Of a DNA stretch of 64,000 nt, positions 12,601 through 25,700 are shown one piece after another. Origin of the DNA: Selaginella moellendorffii (lineage: Eukaryota > Streptophyta > Lycopodiopsida > Selaginellales > Selaginellaceae). Under the pieces are notes generated by a model. It saw only the letters and a list, made by a program, of their open reading frames with translations, ran no database searches and was not told the origin of the DNA. The position numbers were made by a program, and so were the translations under genes. Numbering within the stretch: the first letter of the stretch is position 1; each line of letters opens with the position of its first letter. The stretch spans positions 1,781,549 to 1,845,548 of the forward strand of contig NW_003314280.1 of NCBI RefSeq assembly GCF_000143415.4, in the 5' to 3' direction.

Positions 12601-13500
12601 CTTGAAAATAAGAAGATTTTTTGGGATGAGATGAGATGTCAGTGGTAGCATGACTTTTAATAAATACTTAAAAGCATCATGCCTTGATAACATAGTTAAA
12701 CACCACTCTTCATTTACAACTTCAATAAGTTTTTCAAGACTAAGTGATGACTTAATAAAGATTTTACTATTTACTTAAAGGTAATGCATGAATAACCATG
12801 GCTTAGCAAGAGTCTTTATTGAGAGTTTGAGATGTATAACAATTTATTTATGATGGCACACAATATTATAATGCACATAATCACATTTTAATTGCTATAA
12901 TAGCAATCAGAACATAATTGTGTGCATTAGAATTTTAGCATAGGGAATTCCACATATGAATCCAACCCATGCAAGTTGGCATTGCCTATAACACACAGAA
13001 ATATCTAAGATTGCTAGATGCTATGTTATAATTAGGTGGCAAAAAAATTCAAAGATTGCATTGAGTATGGTACTTGGCAATAAGATCATGTGCTCCAGCT
13101 TATCTAATATACCATATAGCACCATAATCTTTATTAATTCACTAATAATTTCATCTAGCACCTACTGCTACTATGAGATTCTGCTCCCCTAGATCAAATC
13201 GGTGTTACGTAGCACTCACAATTGTGAGGTGGGGATTGGTTAGACTCTAGATCAATATTCAGGTGTATTTAGCTGTGTGTTTAGTGCCTTAGGAGCTTTA
13301 ATCGAGTGCTCTAGTGCAGCAATGGTGTCACTGAATTAGCATAGCATGCACTGGACAGTGACTAGAGTGTGGAGGCTCATGCCCAACAATATTTTGGCAT
13401 GATGTTTGGTTTAGCTAGACTTCTAATTAGGTTGAAAGATCAATCATCTTATCATAGATTCTTACCAAACTAAAAAATAAAGAAGAAGAAAGAAGATGTT
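12601..13500. other. AT-rich spacer, nothing recognised
   Basis: AT-rich DNA with no frame or repeat that I could tie to a family. It forms the left edge of the retrotransposon nest. Confidence 0.5.
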
Positions 13501-13552
13501 GATGTGGCAATAAATTGAAAATTCATATATGTTTATGTATATATACATATAT

Positions 13553-13608
<56 letters not shown>

Positions 13609-13850
13609 GTGTGTGTGTGTGTGAGTGCATGGAATATGGAAATAGAATATAAAAATATGTATATTAATTAGCCCAAAAACCCTAGCTTATATATAAGAGC
13701 AAGTAGTCCAAATTAAAACTAATCCTATAGCTACTAAAATCCCACTATACTAATATTAATATACAGCATCATAGCTATACAATTGGACTTCCATCCCCTC
13801 CTCTCGAAATGATGGAAGACAATCAAGGTTTTCTTGTGGATGGGCTAAGA
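13500..13850 (-). repeat. LTR relic (family B), inverted, with microsatellites
   Basis: The reverse complement of about 13650-13790 matches 28031-28200 and 32040-32180 (shared words such as gatgctgtatattaatatta, gggattttagtag, cttatatataa). On the minus strand it is preceded by a purine-rich run (gagaggaggggatgg), as expected for a polypurine tract next to a 3' LTR. CATA, TA and TG microsatellites (13556-13624) interrupt or flank it. Confidence 0.55.
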
Positions 13851-13989
13851 TTTTGTAACACATATGGTTTTTATCCTTTATCCTATGATGATTTACCATA
13901 GAATAACCACAAAGCAAAACCTAAACCGTCCATGTGCCACATATCACATGCCATATGCCACGTGTCTAAAGGACAATGGTGCGAAACCC

Positions 13990-15340
13990 AAGTTTCAAGG
14001 CCTTGGGCCATTTAATGCCAGGACTAACACGCAAAATGGAGCCAAACAGAGTTTAGTGCTATTTCAGCATACAGATGGCTTAACACAAGGATATGGGTAC
14101 TTCACCAACTCACATGGAATGCAATTTAAGTTTAGACTTAAGTTAGACGCAGAACAAGGACAGGCACACAAGCAAGAGCTAGACTATGCCTCAAGTTGAT
14201 CAACCATGCCCAACCTACCCACTATCCTTACTATACCCCCACAAAGCCTCCCCTTAAGGAACGCACGTTTGGGCTTTAGCCTCCCTTAGTATTAAGAGTT
14301 AGTCTTTGGGATTAACTCAAAACTTGAATGGCACTAAATTGTGAATTTGGATACGGGACCATTATGTGCAAAACAATATCTACATTTCGTAGATATGCCA
14401 AATGAGCAAATCTAGACACTTTCCATAAATAACATTTGGGACCGAATGATACTAACACAAGGTGCATGATAGTGAAGATGTTTGGTAGACATGGTAAGTT
14501 ATCATTTAACGAATATTGAGGGACCAATCTCAATATCGCGGGGGTTCTCAACACTAGCAAGTGCAAGTCAACAATATAAATTTCTCGTCATAATGTCAAA
14601 TATGCTTGACTAAATGACAACTTAGGATTTCCTTCCTTAGTGCCTTTCTAGTCTAAGTGCACATGTGATGATCAGTTTTTCAACTAGTTTAGGCGGAGAC
14701 TAATAAAGGGTCCAACAATACCGACCTCTTACTATCATGGTAGTAAGGAAAGAATATCCAAAAGGACTAATTGACAAATAACTTTTGATACCTAAAGTCA
14801 CATTCGCGACACTCTCCCTCCCTTAGGGAAGATCGACGCCCTTGTCAATGCATACTCCAGCCTAGACCACCACCATGGAAACAACTTTAGAAAAAGTTCA
14901 TAGTGATCACACTATGTGAGAAATGCACTAATTTAAATAAGTTAAAGTAACCTCTTTGTCTAACATGGATGCACTATCAACTCAGACACCTTTTGGCCAT
15001 TGCTGACAAAGAAATGATTAATGGAATCAGCCACCCTTCCTACTTTGGGTGTCACTTAGCTTACAAAAGTTTGATATGCCCCTACCTACAAGGACATAGA
15101 GAGAGAAGCCACCCCAACCCTCCTAAGCAAAGAAACCAAACATGTTAGTAAGGTTTAGATAGACTATTGCAAATAGGCAGTTAGAGTTGTTTATACGGTC
15201 ACGCCCTTTTAATGAAATAAAAAATATTGACAGAGAGGCAAGTGATGTGACTAGTTGATAGTAACTACCCCATGACTAGAGATTTCACTATGCACACGAA
15301 GTGCCGAAGCCAGTCTGCCTATACTAACCCAAACTCAAAA
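13990..15340 (-). mobile_element. Diverged relative of the 17.7-27.5 kb gypsy element (3' LTR and adjoining internal DNA)
   Basis: Positions 13990-14811 align with the right LTR of the main element (26640-27483), and 14812-15340 align with 18228-18780 just inside its left LTR, including the polypurine tract (plus strand ctctccctccctt) and the word cgaagtgccgaag. The orientation is the same as the main element. No coding capacity remains. The rest of this copy is missing; different sequence follows at 15345. Confidence 0.75.
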
Positions 15341-15344
15341 ATCA

Positions 15345-16260
15345 ATACATGGACCCTCTCCTGTGCGAGATGCCACTGCCATTGGGCCTACCGACAAGGT
15401 CTTCAGAGCCCATCATGAGCAGCGTTGTCCAGGTGAAGCTTTGTTTGGCCTAGCCTAGGCATATGCCACAAGCAACACATTCCATGACACAAGGTGGCAT
15501 CGGGAAAGAGGTGTTTGATTGGAACCTTGCTTGCTTCATACTTGCAGCAGGGGCTTGTGGAGGAGGCCTCGGTTGGAATGCAATTCACACATAGCTTTGT
15601 GTTGACGGTGATAGTGCTTTGCTCCACTCAAATCTGGCCTCACACAATGGTGCTTGAGCTCCCAAGGAATTTGCTAGGGGTCTTTTCCCCAGCCTCGCTA
15701 GCGTGTCTTCCAAGTACGTCCTCATACCCAAATTCTGACCGATTCGAGCATTGGCCTCAGAAATCCTCTCTTCTCATGCCGTCGGCAAAGTTCCTGGGAT
15801 CCATCTCCAGCTGCCCAGCTCCACTGCTCTTGAAACAACCATGGATCCTGGCCGCTTCTTGGAACAAAACTTCCACTCATGTTTGCTGCTGTTCCTGGAA
15901 AGCCTTGCAATCCATACACTAGTGGATGAGTGGCCTCTACAGCTTCTCCCTATCCCTTGACTCCTCTCCACCAAGTCCTCCAAAATCTAGAGTTGGGATC
16001 CCGTGACTTCCTGGCATGAAATGTTGCTGGTATGGCTGGAATAGACCATTGTTGATGTTGTGGAGGCTCCCAAAGGAAGACTGTAAGATTGGCTTGAGAA
16101 AACCAGGAACTAGCTGAGACATCTTTGATCATTCTCCAGCGTCATGGACACTATCAGTGATGGCCTTGTTTTGAGCTGCCAGCTGCTGATAATTCTCCCA
16201 CTCCCACTCTGATATGGATGCCTTGAACTTATAGTGTCACTGCCACCGACTATGACACTT
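15345..16260 (-). pseudogene. GC-richer gene-like fragment of unknown origin
   Basis: This segment has clearly higher GC than the AT-rich retrotransposon DNA on both sides. Minus-strand frames give protein-like stretches, for example SQLVPGFLKPILQSSFGSL and GSHGIPTLDFGGLGG, then GLQGFPGTAANMSGSFVPRS, interrupted by stops and frame changes. I do not recognise the protein; the composition would fit the C-terminal half of a plant transcription factor. It is probably a host-gene fragment carried or trapped by a retroelement (inference). Confidence 0.35.
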
Positions 16261-16659
16261 GATCCACCACCTATTTGATGGCATGCTTGAGAGGAGGCCT
16301 TTCACAATTGGCAATGCTAGTGGTTTTTTGTTTTTACTCTTTATCTCTTTTCACTTTTATTTTACTTTATCCATTTATTTTTACTTTTACTTCCATTATT
16401 TTTCTTTCCTTATTATGTTTTATAATATTTTCTTTTTACTCTTTAATTCCTTTTTTAGATCCCTTAGCCTTTGTGTTAGTGTAGTTGATTGGCTCAAGAA
16501 AGAGTATATTATCTTATTTTGACTTTGAACTTTCATATGAAGCTAAGCTTTTATTTCAACTGGGAATGCTCATACTATAAAATTCTTATTTGGCATCAGT
16601 CACTATAAAAAATAAGAAATATTAAAGAAATATGTTATCCAAAGTCTCAAAGTTTTTAA

Positions 16660-17688
16660 GTATGTGATGATGTGATTATTTTAAATATATACCCTTTTCC
16701 TCACACTTCAAATCCTACCAATCTTCTGGATCATTTAAATATTGCTTCTATGTATTGGCAAGTGTTAATGGCTAAAAAGGATGTTTTTAAAAAAAACATC
16801 TATACACTATTTGATTTGTACAAGTTTTTACTAATGCTATTTAATTTAAATAATGTTTTAGCAACTTTTCAATATAGGTTATTTACAATATACTAGAGGT
16901 GACTAGCCACTTCATTAATAATGTTTTGATCCATTCAAAAAAGATGTGGGAGGAGTATGTCCATAATATTTACAAAATGTTCAATTGGTTATGGAAAATT
17001 TGGTCAAAGTGCATGTTTAGGTTTAAAAATACAATTTATCTTGGGTATTACATTTCTAATAACATCTTACAAGTTGATCATGATAAACTTGTGGTTATTC
17101 TAAAGTTCTATACTCCAAAATATGTGAATAATGTGTAAGATGAAATATCTTAGTCGTTTTGCTAATCCTCTTTCTAATCATAGTGCACTATTATAAGTGT
17201 TGCTAAAGTTGTAAATAGTTTTTTGTCTAGTTTGAACACTATGAATGGGCATTTGGGGAACGAAATGTTGACAACTCTTCTAATTTTGACATATCTTAAT
17301 TATACTCAGTTTTTCATATTGCATATAGATGTTTTTGATATTGGCTTTAAAGGTGTGTTATTGTAAAAGAGTGTAAGTGTGTCTAATCAATATCATCATA
17401 TTATGTATATCAACTATATATTACAACTGTATTTACATGGTTCTCAAATATTGTTAAAGGGTGATTATGTTATAGTCACTTCATTAATGAAGTAGAAGAA
17501 CTTAGTTAGTCATACTACTTGATAGGTTTTGAAGCTTTAAATATATAACTTTAAGGTTATTCATTGCATAAGGAGTTCTATAGTTGATGTTAATGCTTTT
17601 TCTCAAACTCTTTTTCCTTCTTTATTCTCTTCTTCTATTCTTTAGAAGTATATTATTATGGATTTTTTAAATGAGGATTCTATACTAT
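16660..17688 (+). pseudogene. Older plus-strand gypsy element: reverse transcriptase and RNase H relic (left part)
   Basis: Frames at 16672-16896 and 16899-17138 read as a decayed Ty3/gypsy reverse transcriptase. LDHLNIASMYWQVLMAKKDV matches the palm, and LNNVLATFQYRLF matches the conserved NAPATFQ region. The YIDD catalytic box has become FINNVLIHSK, so both catalytic aspartates are lost. RNase H-like sequence follows with stops. The element is cut at 17688 by insertion of the minus-strand chromovirus and resumes at 27484. Confidence 0.7.
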
Positions 17689-18227
17689 TGTAGCACATCG
17701 GAATTTAGAGCTGAACTCTAAGCCCGTTGCACTATGAAATGAAGGTGCGATACAATCCCACGAGCACCAACTCCCTGATCCAACACCTGCATGCAAAATG
17801 GTGTCAGACGAAGTTAACACAATTTTGGCATACCGNNNNNNNNNNNNNNNNNNNNNNNNNNNNNNNNNNNNNNNNNNNNNNNNNNNNNNNNNNNNNNNNN
17901 NNNNNNNNNNNNNNNNNNNNNNNNNNNNNNNNNNNNNNNNNNNNNNNNNNNNNNNNNNNNNNNNNNNNNNNNNNNNTGCAAGACAGAGCAAAAGAGAATT
18001 AAAAAGCTGGGCTAAGTATGCTTGGCTAAATAGACATTTAGGAATTCTGTCCTTATACTCATCTGGCCAAGTACAGATGCTAAGTTTAGTTTACTAACAC
18101 TTAGACAAGAAGGGCTAATAAAGAGAACCAGCAATACCGACCTTTTGCCATCATGGTAATAAGGAAAGAGTATCCGTAAGGACTAGCCAACAAGTATCTG
18201 TCAATACCTGAAGTCACATTTTTTACA
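17689..18227 (-). repeat. Left (3') LTR of the chromovirus, contains an assembly gap
   Basis: It begins TGTAGCACATC and ends in ACA, aligned with 26559-27483. The N block at 17836-17976 replaces a segment that is about 525 bases long in the right LTR (26708-27232). Confidence 0.85.
17836..17976. other. Assembly gap (141 N)
   Basis: Unresolved bases inside the left LTR. Comparison with the right LTR shows the true missing length is probably near 525 bases. Confidence 0.95.
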
Positions 18228-18244
18228 CTCTCCCCCCCTTGGGG
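18228..18244 (-). other. Polypurine tract of the chromovirus
   Basis: On the minus strand, ccccaagggggggagag lies directly against the TG end of the 3' LTR, the position where plus-strand DNA synthesis is primed. The diverged relative at 14812 has a similar tract. Confidence 0.75.
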
Positions 18245-18899
18245 AAGATCAACATCCTCGTTGATGCATACCTGAGTTTAGCAAACCATCAAGGAAACAA
18301 CTCTGAAAGTTAACGAAAAGCACACTATGTGGGAAACACATCAACTTAAATGAGTTATAGAACGACCTCTCCTCTACGTCCAAAGACATTAAGACTCAGA
18401 CACCCTTCGGCTGTCACTGACAAGGAAATGACTAACGGAGTTAGCCCTCCTTGCTACTCCGAGTACCACTCGGCTTACAAAGGAATAATACATTCTTGCC
18501 CACAGGGACATAGAGAGAAGGCCAGAGGCCCAACTTTCCCTGAGCAAGAAATCAAGTATGTTGGGAAGATTTAGACAACTATTATAAAGTGGCAGATTAA
18601 GTTGTTTATACGACCATGCCCCTTTTTCAAGAATGAGTCATCGAGAGAGAGGCAGAGACTTGTGATCAGTCTATAATATGTATCACCATGGTTATGGATT
18701 GGACCCATACACCGAAGTGCCGAAGTCAGCCTGCCAAAACTGACCCAACTATTAATGAACGAGAGAAACAAAACTTTGATTTATAGAAATATATAACTTT
18801 ATTGATTTGCAAGATTTATTACAAGTTTTACAAAAGCTAATCTTTATTACTATTCTCATACTTTGTGACAAGCTCACGAGCATATGTAAGATTACTAAA

Positions 18900-20030
18900 A
18901 GGCTCTCAAGTTGATTCACAAGTTGGATAACCTTTCCACTTAACTAGATACTCTTGACATTTGGCACATTTAAGCCAGTGCGTGTCCAAAATAGCCTCCA
19001 CTTTATATTCAGGTTCACTATCCACAAATTCTGGTGGTGGATGAATCTCCCCTAGACATGCAATATCCATAGTGTAAAGAGCCAAGAGATTGGCATGAAA
19101 TACATTATGAATATTGGACATCTCTATAGGAAGATCCAACCGATATGATACATCACCAATCCGTTTCACACTCGATAGGGTCCAACATATCGCAGTAACA
19201 ACTTCCAAGACAAAGATCACTTAATGTTCAAGTTCCAGGAAGATAGCCACATTTGATCTCCCACTTGACAAGATACATCCTGACAATGTTCATCCTTATC
19301 ACGTTGATACCTATTCTAAGCTTTGCCCATCGCCTTAGTAACTCTAGACCAACCTTGGCATAGCTGCTCCACATAAGTCTCAATGGCTGGGACCAACACT
19401 TTGGACATTGGTGTCGGTACAACAATCTATTAAGGAACCCCACAAGCATTCCCTTGCAGCATCTCCCATGGAGAACAGTTAATAGTGCTGTGAAATGTGT
19501 TGTTATAACAAATTTCTGCTGTATCCAAATGCTCAACCCAATCACGTTGGTCCACCGCGACATAGTATCGCAAATAATCCTCTATTTAAGCATTCACACG
19601 TTTGGTCTACCCATCAGTTTGAGGATGATAAGCCATACTAAACTTCAACTTGGTACCAAACAACTGGAATAGTGTGCCCCAAAACTTCCTTGTAAACCTT
19701 GAATCTCTATCCGAGATCATCTCTTCGGGAAGACCATGAACCCACACTACTTCATGGAAAAAGGAGCTTTGCTGCTTGCTTCACATTCATTATTCCCATA
19801 GTTGGAATGAAGTGTGCACTCTTTAACAACTGATCATCAACCACCATCAAAGTATCATAACCTTTAGATTTTGGCAAACAAGTGATGAAATCAAGTGTCA
19901 TACTCTGGAATGGCCATGCCGGTGCTGGAATACACAGCAACTTTTCAGCCTGCTTCTCAGTTTTGCACTTACATTGTTGGCATATAGGGTAGGAACGGAC
20001 ATAGTCCGCTTCATCACCTTCCATACCAAA
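18900..20030 (-). pseudogene. Chromovirus integrase and chromodomain, decayed
   Basis: The frame at 19752-20024 gives integrase core sequence (CQQCKCKTEKQAEKLL, then PAPAWPFQSMTLDFITCLPK with the first catalytic Asp, then DTLMVVDDQLLKSAHFIP). Frames at 19228-19563 hold the second half of the core. The frame at 18906-19220 gives the C-terminal part (VGDVSYRLDLP-like) and a chromodomain (YKVEAILDT, then EYLVKWKGYP). Stops and frame changes separate these parts, so no active integrase can be made. Confidence 0.8.
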
Positions 20031-20121
20031 CTAGAAAAAATCCCTTTTTCAACAAAGCTAGAGTCTTTTGCTTTCCACCATGTCTCGCTACCGGAACATC
20101 ATGATGTTCCCACATAAATAA

Positions 20122-21540
20122 TTACTGTAGTTCCTTAGAGGGAAGATACAATCTTTCTTGCTTATAAAATATATGCCCATCTCGAACTGAGAAGTGAAGC
20201 TTCATATTGGTGTGGTTAGCAACTTTCGCTGCTTCACTACCAAGGTTCTGTTTCTTCAACTCCACACGATGTAAGATTGCCTTCGCAAATGGATCACTTC
20301 TATATGAAGCCCGAACGTCCTCCAACCAGTTTGAACTGATTGCTGATATTGCCCGGAACTAAGCCTAACGACTCAATGCATCCGGAACAATATTGTCTTT
20401 ACCAGGTTTGTATATAATTTCAATATCATATCTAGCAAGTTTCTCTTGCCAATGAGCTTGCTTCGGCGTAAGCTTATGCTGCATAGCAAAGTAGCTCAGT
20501 GTGTTACTATCTATATAAACTTTGGTATGTCCACCCAAGTAGTGTTTTCAATGTTCCAAGGCCGACATTATAGCAAACATCTCTTTCTCATGCGTTGGCC
20601 ATCTTCATTGAGTTTCATCCAATTTCTTGGAATAGAACACAACAGGACAACCATATCACTTTAGCGTAACACCAACCACTTTGTCACAATCTTGTTGCAA
20701 CATGGCACCAATAGCATAGCCAGATGCATCACAATGCCCTTCAAAGGGTTTATCAAGATCGTGGATTCTGAGAACAAGAACCGTAATCAACATCTCCTTC
20801 AACCGTACAAAAGCATGCTGACAAGCTAGTGTCCAATGAAACAGAATACTACTCTTCGTCAACTTAGTCAATGGAAGAGCAATTCTTGCAAAATTGTGGA
20901 CAAACTTGCGATAGTATCCTACCAAACAGAGAAAGAAATGAACATCTAATACAGTGGTCGAAACTTTTCAGTACTTCACCGCTTCCACCTTCTTTGGATC
21001 TACCTCAATTACACCACCACCAACTATATGTCTGAGAAAGTTTATGCGTAATTGTCCAAAAGTGCATTTACTTTAATTAGTATACAGTTTGTGTTTGCGC
21101 AACTTCTAAAACATCAACTTCAAATGTTTCAAACAATCCTCCAATGTTTCACTAAAGACTAGAATATCATCAATATATAGAACAACAAATGTGTCCAAAT
21201 AATCTCCAAATATCCTATCCATCATAATGTTGAACGTTGCTGGAGCATTGCATAACCCAATTAGCATAACAAGGAACTCATAAAATCCATACCAAGTCTT
21301 AAAGGCTGTCTTCTCCACATCCTGATCTACCACCTGTATCTAATGATACCCAAACCGCAAATCAAGTCATGTAAAATACTTAATTTTTAAGAGTTGGTCA
21401 AACAAGTTATCAATGCGAGACAAAGGATAACTGTTTTTGACCATAATTTTGTTGAGTGCTCGATAGTTGATACACATCCTCATGGTTTCATCCTTTTTCA
21501 TAACAAAAAGGACTGACGCTCCATAAGGTGACTTGCTTGG
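20122..21540 (-). pseudogene. Chromovirus reverse transcriptase and RNase H, decayed
   Basis: Reverse transcriptase is recognisable from [20 protein letters not shown], the palm (FKTWYGFYEFLVMLIGLCNAP) and an intact YIDDILVFS box in the frame at 21106-21333. RNase H follows (WTLACQHAFVRLKEML, then GHCDASGYAIGAMLQQ) at 20656-20925. Stop codons, for instance in the LDLRFGYH region, break the frame. The order reverse transcriptase, RNase H, integrase is that of Ty3/gypsy. Confidence 0.85.
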
Positions 21541-22530
21541 TCAAATATTACTTTTGTCAAGAAGCTCCATGAGTTGCTTTTTGAGTTCAGCCATCTCCTT
21601 AACGTTCAGACGATATGGAGCCTTTGTAGGTGGTGTAGAACCTAGAATGACCTCAATCCAATGATCAACCTCATGGCTAGAAGGTAGCCTTGGTGGCAAA
21701 TCCTTCAAAAAGATATCCTGATTCTGCGCCAACAACTCCAATATCTTCTTCGGTACAAAATCAACCCTGTTGCCGATTCCAACTAAGTCACCAATACCTT
21801 CAGCTTCCATCACTTGAACCCAAAAGGTCTGATATCCTTTCTTAATTTCTTTTTGAGCGGCTCTCGTAATTAAGAACTTTGCATCCCAATCCTTTGAGGA
21901 GCACTTTTGCAACTGGAAGGACACATCAGGACGTCCTTTTGACTTCAATGTGATGCAACTTTGTCCAGCACCATAAATCCCTTTTATATATCTATTGAAG
22001 AAATCTATATCAAACACCATCTAAAAATCTAGTATCTTCAACACTACCAAGTCCACTTTTTCTTTCCACTATGATATTTTTATTGGAACATCACTCACAA
22101 ATTTTTTGGCTACTTGCCCACCTTCTGCAAACCAAAAGTGCATAGGCGACATCTGCTCAGCATTCAATCCTAACAACTTAACTAAGTCTTCGGATATCAC
22201 ATTATGCGTAACTCCTGTATTAATCATCACTCGTATTTGGTGTCCATGGACAAAGCCTACCAGATACATCAACAAATCAATGTTTCCATTGACTGTAAGA
22301 AAAGCTTGAAGAAAGCAATGAAAGTAACTCACCTCCTCTTCCTCATATTCTGCATGGACCAACTCGTCAACCCCTTTAGCTTCACCATCACCGTCGTCCC
22401 TCATGATATTAACACAAGACTTTGTCTTATGCTTATTGGGACATTCTGAGGACCTATGTCCTGACTCTCCACAATGGAAACAATGACCCACACTACCTGT
22501 TCTGCTAGGAGCAGGTTTCACAGGTTGCTA
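21541..22530 (-). pseudogene. Chromovirus zinc knuckle, protease and start of reverse transcriptase
   Basis: The frame at 22069-22521 begins with a CCHC zinc knuckle (CFHCGESGHRSSEC) of the nucleocapsid, then the retropepsin region, where the active-site D-S/T-G is NTG in RVMINTGVTHNVIS, so the catalytic Asp is lost. The frame at 21541-22020 covers the linker and the N-terminal part of the reverse transcriptase (LPPRLPSSHEVDHWIEV, then PYRLNVKEMAELKKQL). Confidence 0.8.
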
Positions 22531-22766
22531 CTTGTACCCACCAGGAGGAGGAACAAAGGGCCTAGGACCAAAAGAAGTTACTAATGGTCTCCAACCACTC
22601 CCACCACTTTTGTTAACCATTGTTTGTGAGCCCCTAGGGCAAAACCTACCTTCCACTCTCTGTTTCCGATCACTTTGTTTATTCCCAAAATTTTTATCCT
22701 TGTTCGAGGTACTAGCATACGGCTACTGATATTGCTCCATAAGTGAGTGATAAAAGGCAACTTGCT

Positions 22767-25700
22767 GTGTTACCTTCTTACACTCTAGGTACATCTTTGA
22801 CTTAAACTTCAAAATCTCGTTACGAGAAAATGAACTTAAACCCTCCAGGAAATAACTTCGAGTATCTTCGTCACTCATATTTGCAATTATAATGCGCTTC
22901 TGAGCAAACGCATTAACATAATGCATAAGGTCCCCTTGCTACTTTAACCGCCACAGCTTTGCCCAAAGTCTCAAACCAAGATCATCTGGCAAATATTTCT
23001 TATGGATACGAGACCACATCTTGGTCCAGCTTTTAATTTGCCCTTTTTCAGCACACACCTGGCGCCACCAAGTTTTGGCATAATCGGTGAGAAAGGATTG
23101 TGCACACACAACTTTCGTACGATCATCTACGTCTATTGTTATGAAATAGTTTTCCATATCGTAGACCCAGTCTTCCAAGACCTAATAGTCCCGCATGCTT
23201 CTGAAATTGGGTGGTTTTGAAGGCTTGAACTTTGAAACTCGTGCAACCGAGGGTAGCTGCAGAACTTCATCATCCTCAAAACTTGAGGAAGAGTCTGGTT
23301 GCTTAGGTTTAGTTGGTTTAGCTGCTTCAGCTTCTTTCTTCCTCTTCTTGTTCTCTTTCTTCAATTTGCGAATCTCCCTTCACAAATTCTCAATCTCAGC
23401 TTCCTAAACCATTCGTTGTAGCACCATAGCATTCAGCTCTTCCTCTTCTAACTCAACCTTTGCCTCTTTCGCAGCATCTCTAGCAGGAGTTTCCTCCTCT
23501 CGATTTGCCCGTCTAGAGGTTTCAGCATCATCAGCACGGTTCTTTTTCACCATCCCGCTAGCTGCATGTATGCCTCTATCAGTAACTAAACATGCATATA
23601 ATGTTCTTACCGAATGGTGCAATCCAATTAATCCTACACAGGTTGCTTCGGATCTACTAAAAAAGTCTTTGCGTATGCAACTTGAGTCAGAAAATCCGAC
23701 AAAAGTGTTACCTTCTTACACTCTAGGTACATCTTTGACTTAAACTTCAAAATCTCATTACGAGAAAATGAACTTAAACCCTCCAAGAAATAGCTTCGAG
23801 TATCTTCGTCACTCATATTTGCAATTATAATGCGCTTCTGAGCAAACGCATTAACATAATGCATAAGGTCCCCTTGCTACTTTAACCGCCGCAGCTTTGC
23901 CCAAAGTCTCAAACCAAGATCATCTGGCAAATATTTCTTATGGATACGAGACCACATCTTGGTCCAACTTTTAATTTGCCCTTTTTCAGCACACACCTGG
24001 CGCCACCAAGTTTTGGCATAATCGGTGAGAAAGGATTGTGCACACACAACTTTCGTACGATCATCTACGTCTGTTATTATGAAATAGTTTTCCATATCGT
24101 AGACCCAGTCTTCCAAGACCTAATAGTCCCGCATGCGTCTGAAATTGGGTGGTTTTGAAGGCTTGAACTTTGAAACTCGTGCAACCGAGGGTAGCTGCAG
24201 AACTTCATCATCCTCAAAACTTGAGGAAGAGTCTGGTTGCTTAGGTTTAGTTGGTTTAGCTGCTTCAGCTTCTTTCTTCCTCTTCTTGTTCTCTTTCTTC
24301 AATTTGCAAATCTCCCTTCACAAATTCTCGATCTCAGCTTCCTAAACCATTCGTTGCAGCACCATAGCATTCAGCTCTTCCTCTTCTAACTCAACCTTTG
24401 CCTCTTTTGCAGCATCTCTAGCAGGAGTTTCCTCCTCTCGATTCACCCGTCTAGAGGTTTCAGCATCATCAACACGGTTCTTTTTCACCATCCCGCTAGC
24501 TGCATGTATGCCTCTATTAGTAACTAAACATGCATATAATGTTCTTACCGAATGGTGCAATCCAATTAATCCTACACAAGTTGCTTCGGATCTACTAAAA
24601 AAGTCTTTGCGTATGCAGCTTGAGTCAGAAAATCCGACAAAAGTGTTACCTTCTTACACTCTAGGTACATCTTTGACTTAAACTTCAAAATCTCATTATG
24701 AGAAAATGAACTTAAACCCTCCAGGAAATAGCTTCGAGTATCTTCGTCACTCATATTTGCAATTATAATTCGCTTCTGAGCAAACGCATTAACATAATGC
24801 ATAAGGTCCCCTTGCTACTTTAACTGCCACAGCTTTGCCCAAAGTCTCAAACCAAGATCATCTGGCAAATATTTCTTATGGATACGAGACCACATCTTGG
24901 TCCAACTTTTAATTTGCCCTTTTTCAGCACACACCTGGCACCACCAAGTTTTGGCATAATCGGTGAGAAAGGATTATGCACACACAACTTTCGTACGATC
25001 ATCTACGTCTGTTGTTATGAAATAGTTTTCCATATCGTAGACCCAGTCTTCCAAGACCTAATAGTCCCGCATGCTTCTGAAATTGGGTGGTTTTGAAGGC
25101 TTGAACTTTGAAACTCGTGCAACCGAGGGTAGCTGCAGAACTTCATCATCCTCAAAACTTGAGGAAGAGTCTGGTTGCTTAGGTTTAGTTGGTTTAGCTG
25201 CTTCAGCTTCTTTCTTCCTCTTCTTGTTCTCTTTCTTCAATTTGCGAATCTCCCTTCACAAATTCTCGATCTCAGCTTCCTAAACCATTCGTTGCAGCAC
25301 CATAGCATTCAGCTCTTCCTCTTCTAACTCAACCTTTGCCTCTTTCACAGCATCTCTAGCAGGAGTTTCCTCGTTTCGATTCGCCCGTCTAGAGGTTTTA
25401 GTATCATCAGCACGGTTCTTTTTCACCATCCCGCTAGCTGCATGTATGCCTCTATCAGTAACTAAACATGCATATAATGTTCTTACCGAATGGTGCAATC
25501 CAATTAATCCTACACAGGTTGCTTCAGATCTACTAAAAAAGTCTTTGCGTATGCAACTTGAGTCAGAAAATCCGACAAAAGTGTTACCTTCTTACACTCT
25601 AGGTACATCTTTGACTTAAACTTCAAAATCTCATTACGAGAAAATGAACTTAAACCCTCCAGGAAATAACTTCGAGTATCTTCGTCACTCATATTTGCAA

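Noticed and set aside
17680-18097. Open frames spanning the N block
   Set aside because: They exist only because the unknown bases carry no stop codons.
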